Positions 46,122 through 54,440 of a stretch of 64,000 nt of DNA are shown here, piece by piece. The first letter of the stretch is position 1. Every line of letters starts with the position of its first letter. The notes under the pieces were generated by a model. That model was not told the origin of the DNA. It did not search any database and worked only from the letters and a program-made list of their open reading frames with translations. This DNA is from Prosopocoilus inquinatus (taxonomy: Eukaryota; Arthropoda; Insecta; Coleoptera; Lucanidae). Position numbers and translations under genes: made by a program. The stretch lies in assembly GCA_036172665.1 (NCBI GenBank), contig CM069870.1, forward strand, positions 23,224,001 through 23,288,000, given 5' to 3'.

Positions 46122-47976
46122 AATAATAATAATAACATATCTTTATTAGTTCAGGCTATTCGTTTACAATCATACATGTAATATATTTATATTCTAAGCT
46201 ACACTAAAAGTAAATTATAGTTAATCTGCGTTTATAGTGTACCTATCTTATATTTTAAAATCAGTTTTAATAATATTAATTAACGCCTTCTTGAAATTAT
46301 TTAGATTATAATTTTTGATTTAATTTGGTAAATCGTTAAACATTCGTAACCCTTTATAAAATAATGATTTATTTGTTTTACTTTTAGTACAATTACTAAC
46401 AGAAAATTTACTTGCACTTCTTGTCGGATAACTGTGTATATCACTGGCATATACAGTGAGAATCTTGTAACGCTGCACATAGACGAAAATTACGTGATCA
46501 GATAATACATTTCTGAATCACATAAAATTGCACATAGGGGTTTTAACATTACGTTGCTATAGTTACTGCTTAATTCTTAAGGCTGAATCATTTACAAATT
46601 GCACATAGGAAGTATTAAGGAAGGGAATAATTGATCTATCTGGAAATTTGGAGACAAATAGCGCAAATACCTATGTCAATGAAGCTCCATTTGAGAATAA
46701 TGTGTACCTACATTTCCACTTTTTCGGCGGTTGTATACATTTTATAATAAATCGAAAGAACAGTTTAATTCAAACTGACAATTTAAAATCAGTAGTGTCA
46801 TTACTAACAACGCACGGTAACCATGGCGAATGAAATAAATTTGGAAATATTGTGATAATGCTTCCGTTGATAATAATTGCTATGTGCAGTCTTATAAGAT
46901 TCTCAGTGTATAAGTCGCTCACATATGTACGTAGGACGGCATTTTTTTGTGTTTCATTTTGTAAATAAAAATCATTTTTTATAAATAATTCTCTGTTCAA
47001 CACTCATTAAATTTAGAGTCATTAACATGTTATAAATAGGAGTGTATATACTACGTTTTAAAATTTGTCGCATCGCTCTATTTTGTATTTTTTGTAACTG
47101 CTGTATTTCATTTTTATTTAAGTAGAAAAGTACCGTGGAAAAAATTCTAAATGAGGAGCAATAAAAGCTTTATATAACAAACTCTTAGTATATAAGCTTA
47201 ATGATTTTCCTACTCTGTACAAAAAAATTACTTTTTGTGACATTTTTCGCATTACATAATTTGCATGACTTTTAAAATTGAAGTTACAATCGATTATGAT
47301 GCCTAAATATTTAATTTCATTAACTCGTTCAACTCTTATATTGTTTATTAATACATCTTTGGCTATTTTTAAGTTATTTAATTTGTAATAATTATAAACT
47401 TTGTTTTACTCATATTTGCACACAAACTATTATTACATAACCATCTATAAACATTATCCAATTCCATATTCATAGTATCGATCACATTGTTTATGTTATT
47501 ACATCTTATATATAGCATTGTATCATCGGCAAACAAGCAAATTTCACATTTTTTTACAATTTTTACCATATCATTAATATACAATATAAATAGAAGTGGC
47601 CCCAAAACTGTTCCTTGCGGGACACCATGTTTAATGTCAAAATCATTGGAAACGTATTCCTTGAATTTAACTTTTTGCTTCCTGTCACTTAAGTATGATC
47701 AGATCCGTTCCCACACCGTATCACATATTCCATAATGCGCCTCAGTTTCGTCAATCTCTTTTAACCATTTCATACAATAATTATAATTACTGATTCACAA
47801 GAATGTTGTTTACGGAATCCCGATTGTTTTTCAGTTATGATATTATTTTCGTCACAATAATTTATTAATTGTTCTTTCACAAACATTTCAATTATTTTTT
47901 CATAGGGAGATACTGTATTTATGGGTCTAAAGTTTTCACAACGATTTGAGTTCGCCACTTTTGGAACTGGGGTAAC
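46122..47976 (-). pseudogene. CR1/Jockey-like non-LTR element: reverse transcriptase C-terminal half and 3' end
   Basis: Downstream half of the element split by the Gypsy insertion. The minus strand first encodes RT segments with NFRPI (near 47925) and EKQSGFR (near 47825). Then, after a frameshift/stop, come HGVPQGTVLGPLLF (47590-47625) and the catalytic LFADDT (near 47533), and next the KTKF segment. Codons continue to about 46260 once the MITE at 46454-46908 is disregarded, including a YPTR motif common near the C-terminus of CR1/Jockey-type RTs. The 3' end is an ATT microsatellite tail (about 46122-46140). Several stops and frameshifts make it inactive. Confidence 0.75.
46454..46908. mobile_element. 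MITE inside the non-LTR element (TA-flanked)
   Basis: Inverted ends CAGTGAGAATCTT...GCTGCACATAG and complement, flanked by TA (46452-46453, 46909-46910). Leaving the MITE out brings the flanking RT codons back into one frame, which supports the boundaries. TA target duplication indicates Tc1/mariner-type mobilisation. No transposase inside. Confidence 0.8.
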
Positions 47977-47980
47977 GTAC

Positions 47981-48305
47981 TGTTACGTTTCTAGGGTTTG
48001 AGTTTATTTATTTTCACGAATAAAACACTCGATAAAAACTTAACCGTAATTTAATGAAGCTTAAAAACTAATTTATTTATTACAATTTATTTTCACACTA
48101 AAATCTAACTTCGACTATCGCTGCTCGAATTCGACTGACTCGTGAGTCAACTCCGGGCGATTTTATATCTACTGTTGGCGTCTGGAAGTCTCGATGCTGG
48201 AAGATTCTAGTTTGCTCGATATGGGCCCCGAACGCGTGACGGCCGATGATACATCGAAGCGGCCGACTTCTTGGCGCCTTGCGCTAAGCCGGTTGGTGCG
48301 CCACA
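47981..48305 (-). repeat. 3' LTR of the Gypsy element
   Basis: 325 bp. On the plus strand it reads TGTTACG...GCCACA; in sense it begins TGTGGCGC and ends CGTAACA. It includes a TATAAAA box (complement at 48161-48167) upstream of a CGCCCGGAGTTGACT start region and several AATAAA-type signals. The pol frame runs into it and stops at 48207. Confidence 0.95.
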
Positions 48306-51300
48306 CTGCCCCCTTCTTAAAAACGTTTCGTCTCGAAATGTTCCTGGTGATAGTCTTGAAGGAGGGTGTCGGAATCTACATGCTGGCCCATTCTTGCAAC
48401 TTCCCGTCTGGAAGAAGTAACAGTCTACGGTTTTGCTGTTGCTGACTGTTGCCTGTGGGTGGTGGCTGCAGACTAGGACTTCAATTCCCGTTCTGTGGAA
48501 GATGACTTCCAGCATGCTTCGAATTACTCTCCAGTCTAGTCCGTCCAATCCGCAGCCCAATTTGGGGATGGCTAACTTCATCTGATGGGTCTCTATTAGC
48601 TGTCTCCTTAGGCTATATAGGGCTCTCCACATACTTTGATAGTCAGGTTTACCGCTTGATGTCTTCTTAGTGACTAAATAATGCACGTGGCGCCTCCGAT
48701 CTGCCGTCGAATCAATGATCTGCAAGCTCTTGCCTACCACGGGATGCTGTCTTCGTAGCTCCTCGATTTGGCCAAATTTCTTCCTAAACACCTGAGCGAT
48801 TCCTTTGGACATTTTCAGGTCTTCTGCTACGCAGTGGGCCAGACTGTACTCCGGTGGCACTTTAAAGAGATCTTGTTGCTTCTCCGTGGTCACTCCAAAC
48901 CGTGCCTTGCTTCCTTCGGCGTGATGAGACATGAAGGTTTCGAAGTTCACTTCGGAAACTTGCGCCCTTTGTACTGTCCCTTCATCTGCTTCTCCATGGT
49001 AAGGGGCTATCCGGTTGAAGTGGATTACTTTGGGTTTGCCATGGGGGACCTTCTTGATGCGGTAAACGACGTCGTTGATCCGTTTCATCACTTTGTAAGG
49101 ACCTTCCCAAGAGGTCTGTAATTTTGGGGAGAGGCCTCGACGTCTTTGGGGGTTATAAAGCCAGACCAGTGCTCCAGGTTGGTATCCCCCGTGTTGAGCG
49201 TTGATGTCATAGTGCTCCTTCATCCGATCGCTGGCCGTCTGTATATTGTGACGCACTTGGTTGTGGATATCATCCATTTTCCTGCGTAATTTGCTCACGT
49301 AATCTTCGTCGGCAGAGACTTCGCCAGGCTTCACACCAAACTTCAGGTCGCAGGGCAGTCTCGGCTCTCGCCCGAATACCACTTTCGCGGGAGTCTCCCC
49401 TGTTGTCTCATGAACAGATGAGCGGTATGCCATTAGAAACAGGGGGATGTACGTGTCCCAGTCCCTCTGATGATTGGAAACGACCTTGGACAAATGTCGG
49501 TTGATGGTTCTATTGAACCTTTCCACCATTCCGTCCGACTGTGGGTGGAGTGCAGTTGTTCTAGTTTTTCGTACGCCGAGCAGAGTACACACGTTCTTGA
49601 ACAAGGCCGATTCAAAGTTCCTTCCTTGGTCTGAATGCAGTTCCATAGGTGCACCATACCGACTGATCCATTCCCTGACAAGGACTTCCGCAATAGTGAC
49701 CGCCTCTTGGTTAGGTAGGGCGTAAGCTTCAACCCACTTACTAAAGTAGTCCATTACCACGACGATGTACTTGTTTCCACCATTCGTTTCTGGAAACGGG
49801 CCGGCTACATCGATGGCAACTCTCTCAAAAGGACTTCCAACGTTGTACTGTCTCATGGGAGCCTTACCCCGCCTGTGGGGACCGTTACTGGCTGCGCAGA
49901 CTGTACACTTTCTGCACCAATCCTTCACGTCTTCCTTGCAGTTCACCCAGTAAAATCTTTCGCGCACCTTCTCCATAGTCTTCTTAACTCCCAGATGCCC
50001 TCCCGAAGTTCCATCGTGAAGTTCCCTCAGAACTTCTGGCACCCTATTCTTGGGGATCAGTAACTGTGTCTTCTGTTCCATGCCTTCCTGATTCTCTATG
50101 CTTCGTCTCAGAAGACCACGATCCAACACTATGGAGTCCCACTGCGCCCAGTATGATTTTACGGACGGTGCACATGGTGCTACCTCTTCCCAGGTAGGCC
50201 TCGCGTCCCTGCTTTTCCATTCTAGCACTAATTTCAAATCCGGGTCGTTCTCCTGGTCTCTTCGCAGTTCTTCGCCTTGCCATTTGTCATCAACAATGGC
50301 TGTCCTCGCAGTCGTGGCTACTTTCTCGTCCAAACGACTACAGTGCTTACAGTCTTCGGCACAGGGTCTTCTCGACAGAGCATCGGCATTTCGATGGCTA
50401 GTTCCTGCCCGATGCTGAATTTCAAAATCGTACTCCTGAAGTCGTTCGATCCATCGTGCAACTTGCCCTTCTGGGTTCTTGAAACGGAGAAGCCATTTTA
50501 GAGCGGCGTGGTCGGTCCTCAGCAGGAAGCGTCTACCATACAAGTACTTGTAGAAGTGTTCTATCGTTTTTACGACGGCTAGCAATTCCCTTCTTGTGAC
50601 GCAATAGTTTCGTTCCGGCTTTGATAGGACTTTACTGAAGTAGCCGATCACCTTCTCTTGCCCCTCTTGTATCTGGGAGAGTACGCCACCAATCCCAACG
50701 TTGCTAGCATCTGCGTCCACGACGAACTTGCCTTCCGGGAGAGGATAACTCAGAATAGGAGCACTAACCAAGTACTGCTTTAGTTGTTCAAAGCCAATTT
50801 GACACTGTTGGTCCCATTCAAATGGACGACCTTCTTCAGTGAGTTTTGTTAACGGCTTAGCAATGTCTGCAAATCCAGGAACGTAGCGCCGATAGTAAGT
50901 GCACAGGCCAAGGAAACTCCTTATTTGGTGTTTATTTGTGGGAGTTGGCCAGTCTTTCACCACCTGAATCTTCACAGGGTCCACGGCGATTCCGTTTCCA
51001 TTAACAATGTGCCCCAGGTAATTCACTTCCTTCTGGAACAGGTGACACTTCTTGAGGCTAAGCTTTAGTCCAGCTCCGCGAAGCCGCTGGAACACTCCTT
51101 CCAGGTTCCTTAGGTGGTCGTCGAACGTCTTTCCCACGACAATTATGTCGTCAAGGTACACCATGCACGTTGTCCAGGACAGACCTTTCAGAACCGTCTC
51201 CATTAACCTCTCGAATGTCGCTGGGGCATTACATAACCCGAATGGCATCACTGTGAACTGCCACAGACCCATACCAATGGAAAACGCCGTCTTTTCTCGA

Positions 51301-52631
51301 TCTTCGGGCGCCAGCTCCACTTGCCAATATCCACTCTTTAAGTCCAAAGTTGAGAAGATCTTTGAGCCGGCCAGGGTGTCCAGGGTATCATCAATCCGGG
51401 GCAAGGGATAGCTGTCCTTCTTGGTGACATTATTGAGTAACCGGTAGTCTACACAGAACCTGGTGGACCCATCCTTCTTCTTCACAAGCACTACTGGTGA
51501 CGCCCACGGGCTGCTTGATGGTTCTATTACATTATCCTTTTCCATCTCGCGAATAATGCGTTCCGCTTCCTCACGCTTCGCCAACGGTAATCGCCTTGGA
51601 GCTTGACGGATAGGTCTTTCTTCTCCAGTCTCTATTTTGTGTTTCACGACATCAGTTCTTCCCTTGGATCCATCTTCTACCTCGAATACATCTTGATAGC
51701 GGCCGATCAGATTCTTTGCTTTTGTCTTCTGGTCTGGAGTCAATTCCTGGGCTGTTGACATAACCATTTCCCATAATTTCTTTGGGACTTTCGCTTCTGG
51801 CACGTTTGTTTCAAGTTGCCGGGAGATGGAGGACACCATGGTGCAGCTTCCCAAGATTGTTCCTTTCTTGATATTGACAGAGAAACAATTGACGTTCATC
51901 AGGCGGACAGGTACTTCCTTCTTCGCCGTCAACAACATTTTCCCAACGAGGACTCCTCTTCCAATCCTTTGATCATCAGTATTAGGTTCAACCATAATGA
52001 CTTGCCCATCTTGAAAAACACCGTCCAGTTTTGCGTCGACGATAACCTCAGTCCTGCTGGGTAATACAACGTCTTCAGCGAGGACTACTCGAGCGGCCAC
52101 GTCCCCTCGTTGATGTAGAACCAACTCCTCATTATTGACCGCCATCACGCCACGCTTTAAGTCCAATTGGAACCCGTGGGCACACATGACGTCCATGCCC
52201 AAAATTGCCTCGTCCTCTATATCTGCCACCAGTGCACGGTGTTTTATTGGAGTTGAACCAATGGTGATGATAACTTCTACTTCACCGTGGACAGTTGCTG
52301 ATGTTCCAGTTGCAGTTTTCAGTCTCCACTTGGTCGGCTCGGTGCGTCCAGATGACTTAATGACGTCGGGTCTTAGGATGGTCTTCGTCGCACCCGTATC
52401 CAACAACATGGTGTGAGGAATGTCATCAATGGTGACATCCACGAAGACACTGCTGGTTAACTGCCGTAGGAAAATTACTTGGTTGGCTTTCGTCTTTGGG
52501 GGCCTTTGAATACGGGTCGACGTTTGCCCCTCTGCACCGACCCGGCTTAGTTTAACTGTGGCTTCCTTGGATCCTGTCTGGGCTTTGGACATCGCCTGCG
52601 AACATGTCCTTCCTCCTGGCAATTCCAACAA
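48207..52631 (-). CDS. pol: Pol polyprotein: protease, RT, RNase H, integrase, macrodomain, CCCH finger
   Basis: An open frame of 1474 codons in the -1 frame relative to gag; the frame opens with TTG and the first ATG is codon 14, so expression by frameshift from Gag is likely. Residue positions: protease DTGA at 78-81; reverse transcriptase about 350-560 with YLDD at 492-495; RNase H about 630-755; integrase HHCC zinc site at 872, 879, 906/909 and 912; integrase core D941, D1001, E1037 (DD35E); GPY at 1177-1179. Then, unusually, a macrodomain of the TARG1/OARD1 type at about 1248-1390 (SLAHCVAED, KKFG, TKK 1321-1323, GCGLDGLDW 1359-1367), and a C-X7-C-X5-C-X3-H zinc finger at C1404, C1412, C1418, H1422. 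The last 33 residues come from LTR sequence. The ADP-ribose hydrolase role is inferred from motif conservation. Confidence 0.93.
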   Translation of the reverse strand: MLELPGGRTCSQAMSKAQTGSKEATVKLSRVGAEGQTSTRIQRPPKTKANQVIFLRQLTSSVFVDVTIDDIPHTMLLDTGATKTILRPDVIKSSGRTEPTKWRLKTATGTSATVHGEVEVIITIGSTPIKHRALVADIEDEAILGMDVMCAHGFQLDLKRGVMAVNNEELVLHQRGDVAARVVLAEDVVLPSRTEVIVDAKLDGVFQDGQVIMVEPNTDDQRIGRGVLVGKMLLTAKKEVPVRLMNVNCFSVNIKKGTILGSCTMVSSISRQLETNVPEAKVPKKLWEMVMSTAQELTPDQKTKAKNLIGRYQDVFEVEDGSKGRTDVVKHKIETGEERPIRQAPRRLPLAKREEAERIIREMEKDNVIEPSSSPWASPVVLVKKKDGSTRFCVDYRLLNNVTKKDSYPLPRIDDTLDTLAGSKIFSTLDLKSGYWQVELAPEDREKTAFSIGMGLWQFTVMPFGLCNAPATFERLMETVLKGLSWTTCMVYLDDIIVVGKTFDDHLRNLEGVFQRLRGAGLKLSLKKCHLFQKEVNYLGHIVNGNGIAVDPVKIQVVKDWPTPTNKHQIRSFLGLCTYYRRYVPGFADIAKPLTKLTEEGRPFEWDQQCQIGFEQLKQYLVSAPILSYPLPEGKFVVDADASNVGIGGVLSQIQEGQEKVIGYFSKVLSKPERNYCVTRRELLAVVKTIEHFYKYLYGRRFLLRTDHAALKWLLRFKNPEGQVARWIERLQEYDFEIQHRAGTSHRNADALSRRPCAEDCKHCSRLDEKVATTARTAIVDDKWQGEELRRDQENDPDLKLVLEWKSRDARPTWEEVAPCAPSVKSYWAQWDSIVLDRGLLRRSIENQEGMEQKTQLLIPKNRVPEVLRELHDGTSGGHLGVKKTMEKVRERFYWVNCKEDVKDWCRKCTVCAASNGPHRRGKAPMRQYNVGSPFERVAIDVAGPFPETNGGNKYIVVVMDYFSKWVEAYALPNQEAVTIAEVLVREWISRYGAPMELHSDQGRNFESALFKNVCTLLGVRKTRTTALHPQSDGMVERFNRTINRHLSKVVSNHQRDWDTYIPLFLMAYRSSVHETTGETPAKVVFGREPRLPCDLKFGVKPGEVSADEDYVSKLRRKMDDIHNQVRHNIQTASDRMKEHYDINAQHGGYQPGALVWLYNPQRRRGLSPKLQTSWEGPYKVMKRINDVVYRIKKVPHGKPKVIHFNRIAPYHGEADEGTVQRAQVSEVNFETFMSHHAEGSKARFGVTTEKQQDLFKVPPEYSLAHCVAEDLKMSKGIAQVFRKKFGQIEELRRQHPVVGKSLQIIDSTADRRRHVHYLVTKKTSSGKPDYQSMWRALYSLRRQLIETHQMKLAIPKLGCGLDGLDWRVIRSMLEVIFHRTGIEVLVCSHHPQATVSNSKTVDCYFFQTGSCKNGPACRFRHPPSRLSPGTFRDETFLRRGQCGAPTGLAQGAKKSAASMYHRPSRVRGPYRAN
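48306..48319 (-). promoter_or_regulatory. Polypurine tract
   Basis: Sense TAAGAAGGGGGCAG directly upstream of the 3' LTR; primes plus-strand DNA synthesis in LTR retrotransposons. It also encodes part of the pol C-terminus. Confidence 0.85.
48462..48890 (-). other. Captured TARG1/OARD1-like macrodomain segment of pol
   Basis: Encodes pol residues about 1248-1390. The arrangement SLAHC, M..GIA..F.KKFG, YL.TKK...KP.Y and P.LGCGLD.L.W is that of the small macrodomain proteins that remove ADP-ribose from glutamate/aspartate (TARG1/OARD1). Both catalytic residues of that family (human K84 and D125) have counterparts: K1322 or K1323, and D1363. The segment lies in frame between the integrase C-terminal domain and the CCCH finger, with no stop. 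A host OARD1-like gene as source is inferred. Confidence 0.85.
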
Positions 52632-54007
52632 ACCAGCGGCCTCTTCTGCTTGAAGACCTGTTCCACAATGCGGCGAACATCCTCGGCGGTGGCATACTCC
52701 CTGGCTCGCTCCTTTATAGTAGATCCCACCTTGGCGTTAGCGGATTCTTCCTCTTCTTCCTCTTGGAAGTCCATAGCCGCTCGCACCTTGACATGCCCTC
52801 TTGAGACTCGTCTCGCTGCTTCAAATTCCAAGGCATAAGCTAATGCGTTCTTGGACGTCTTCGGATGGGTCATTCTCAATGCCTGCTGGTTGTCTGGGTC
52901 ACGGATTCCATCTATGAAGGTCTGCACCGTCAAACATTTGAGGAATTCAACAGGAGCTGTGGGATATGCCAACTGGGCCAGACGCGCAACGTCTGCTTCG
53001 AATTCCTGAAGAGTTTCTCCGGATTTCTGACAGCGATTCCTCAACTGCGCATGGTATACCTCGGTCAGATGGGCCTGTCCGTAACGCATTTCCATCCTAT
53101 TCACCAGCTTGTCGAAGTCTTCTTGTTCCTCTGGCGGCATCGTCTGCAGCACATCGATAGCGTCCCCTCTCAAGGCCACAATTAACGAAGTGGCTTTTTC
53201 GCTGGCCGTCCATCTGTTTGCCTTTGCTGCTGCTTCGAACTGTTTGAAGTAGTTGGGCCAAGAAGACTTTCCATCGAACGTTGGTGGTTTTATCTTCAGT
53301 TTAGAATTTTCTGTTGGTCCTTCCACAATTCGGGTTTCATTATTTTCTAGTACTTCTACTGGTGGCTGATCCCCGAACACTCGCAACCCCGCCATGATTT
53401 GTTCCAGATTTTTGATTTTATTATCCTGCTGGAATATTATTTCTTCCACATTTTCTTGAAGGTTTCTTGTTTCTTCCGATATTTTTACCACTAGTTTATC
53501 TTCGAGTCCTTTCGTCTGTTCTAGAAATTCACCCTTCAAATTTCCGGACTGTTCTAGAAGTTTCTCGTCGAAATTTCTGGATTGCTCTAGAAATTTCTCG
53601 TCTAAGTCTCTAGATTGTTCCAACAATTTATTTTGTAATTTGTCGAAATTTCCAGATTGTTCTAGAAGCTTCTCCTCTAAATTTCTGGATTGTTCTTGAA
53701 GCTTCTCTAAATTTCCAGACTGTTCTTGAAACTTCTCGTCCAAATTTCTGGATTGTTCTCGAAGTTCGTCCTTGAAATTTCTGGATTGTTCTCGAAATTC
53801 ATCCTTCAAGATTTTATTAAAATCGACGGGACCACACGAAATTTCGAAAAGGAACGTCTCTGGATCTTCACCAGCTGTTAACAAATCGGATCGGAGACGC
53901 TGTTGAAGTGCGCCTTTCAAACCACAGGTTTCTAACTCTCGTTCTTCCAATTCGGTTTTTAATTCGGCCACTTTTAAGTCTTTCAACAACACTTTTCTCG
54001 TAGCCAT
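52547..54007 (-). CDS. gag: Gag polyprotein with SAP-like domain, coiled-coil repeats and CCHC knuckle
   Basis: 486 codons from ATG at 54007. Residues about 7-43 (LKVAELKTELEERELETCGL and following) match the SAP fold pattern L.V.ELK..L...GL...G.K..L..RL, a DNA-binding helix pair. Residues 68-170 are a tandem array of about 11-13-residue units with the core LEQSRN.DEK, predicted coiled coil. Residues about 245-400 form the typical retrotransposon Gag/capsid region (W..Y...FE, then L.G.A...L, then the major-homology-like Q..L.RC). An acidic stretch (EEEEEE, about 416-421) precedes the zinc knuckle C460-X2-C-X4-H-X4-C473. The product packages RNA and assembles particles; the SAP domain could tether to chromatin (inference). 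Confidence 0.92.
   Translation of the reverse strand: MATRKVLLKDLKVAELKTELEERELETCGLKGALQQRLRSDLLTAGEDPETFLFEISCGPVDFNKILKDEFREQSRNFKDELREQSRNLDEKFQEQSGNLEKLQEQSRNLEEKLLEQSGNFDKLQNKLLEQSRDLDEKFLEQSRNFDEKLLEQSGNLKGEFLEQTKGLEDKLVVKISEETRNLQENVEEIIFQQDNKIKNLEQIMAGLRVFGDQPPVEVLENNETRIVEGPTENSKLKIKPPTFDGKSSWPNYFKQFEAAAKANRWTASEKATSLIVALRGDAIDVLQTMPPEEQEDFDKLVNRMEMRYGQAHLTEVYHAQLRNRCQKSGETLQEFEADVARLAQLAYPTAPVEFLKCLTVQTFIDGIRDPDNQQALRMTHPKTSKNALAYALEFEAARRVSRGHVKVRAAMDFQEEEEEESANAKVGSTIKERAREYATAEDVRRIVEQVFKQKRPLVCWNCQEEGHVRRRCPKPRQDPRKPQLN
52550..52556 (-). promoter_or_regulatory. Candidate -1 frameshift site (sense GTTAAAC)
   Basis: Sense GTTAAAC lies immediately before the gag TAA stop (52547-52549), in phase as G TTA AAC. 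Slipping back one base gives GTT AAA and continues in pol. The heptamer is a known variant of the X XXY YYZ slippery class. Gag and pol frames overlap by 85 bases (52547-52631). Confidence 0.55.
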
Positions 54008-54094
54008 TGTTTTTTTTTTTTTTTCTATACTGTACTTATTTAATAATCTGATTAAATTTAATTTACTTTAAATTGTTTATTTATTTGCACAAAC

Positions 54095-54110
54095 CCCACA
54101 CCTGACACCA
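54095..54110 (-). promoter_or_regulatory. tRNA primer-binding site
   Basis: Sense TGGTGTCAGGTGTGGG begins one base after the 5' LTR end. TGG complements the tRNA CCA end. The complement CCCACACCTGACACCA has the layout of a leucine tRNA 3' end (discriminator A, GUCAGG-type acceptor stem); the tRNA identity is from memory. Confidence 0.75.
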
Positions 54111-54111
54111 C

Positions 54112-54436
54112 TGTTACGTTTCTAGGGTTTGAGTTTATTTATTTTCACGAATAAAACACTCGATAAAAACTTAACCGTAATTTAATGAAGCTTAAAAACT
54201 AATTTATTTATTACAATTTATTTTCACACTAAAATCTAACTTCGACTATCGCTGCTCGAATTCGACTGACTCGTGAGTCAACTCCGGGCGATTTTATATC
54301 TACTGTTGGCGTCTGGAAGTCTCGATGCTGGAAGATTCTAGTTTGCTCGATATGGGCCCCGAACGCGTGACGGCCGATGATACATCGAAGCGGCCGACTT
54401 CTTGGCGCCTTGCGCTAAGCCGGTTGGTGCGCCACA
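54112..54436 (-). repeat. 5' LTR of the Gypsy element
   Basis: 325 bp, identical by eye to the 3' LTR. The promoter TATAAAA (complement at 54292-54298) lies 15-20 bases upstream of a likely start in GGAGTTGACTCACGAGTC. The transcript reads toward lower coordinates through gag and pol. Confidence 0.95.
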
Positions 54437-54440
54437 GTAC

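Larger units (their letters stand above)
47977..54440 (-). mobile_element. Ty3/Gypsy LTR retrotransposon with macrodomain, full length
   Basis: Complete element 47981-54436 on the minus strand: 5' LTR 54112-54436, primer site, gag, pol, polypurine tract, 3' LTR 47981-48305, with GTAC target duplications outside (47977-47980, 54437-54440). By eye the LTRs are identical over 325 bp, and gag and pol are open, so insertion is recent. The target was the RT gene of a CR1/Jockey-like element, whose codons resume on the other side. No env frame: the space between integrase and 3' LTR instead encodes a macrodomain and a CCCH finger within pol. Confidence 0.95.

Noticed and set aside
48207..48900. Envelope gene in the usual position of errantiviruses
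   Set aside because: No signal peptide, furin site or transmembrane pattern; the region is in frame with pol and encodes a macrodomain and a CCCH finger.
48768..49732. Plus-strand and alternate minus frames of 83-117 codons inside pol
   Set aside because: Shadows of the Gypsy pol frame, which carries all recognisable motifs.
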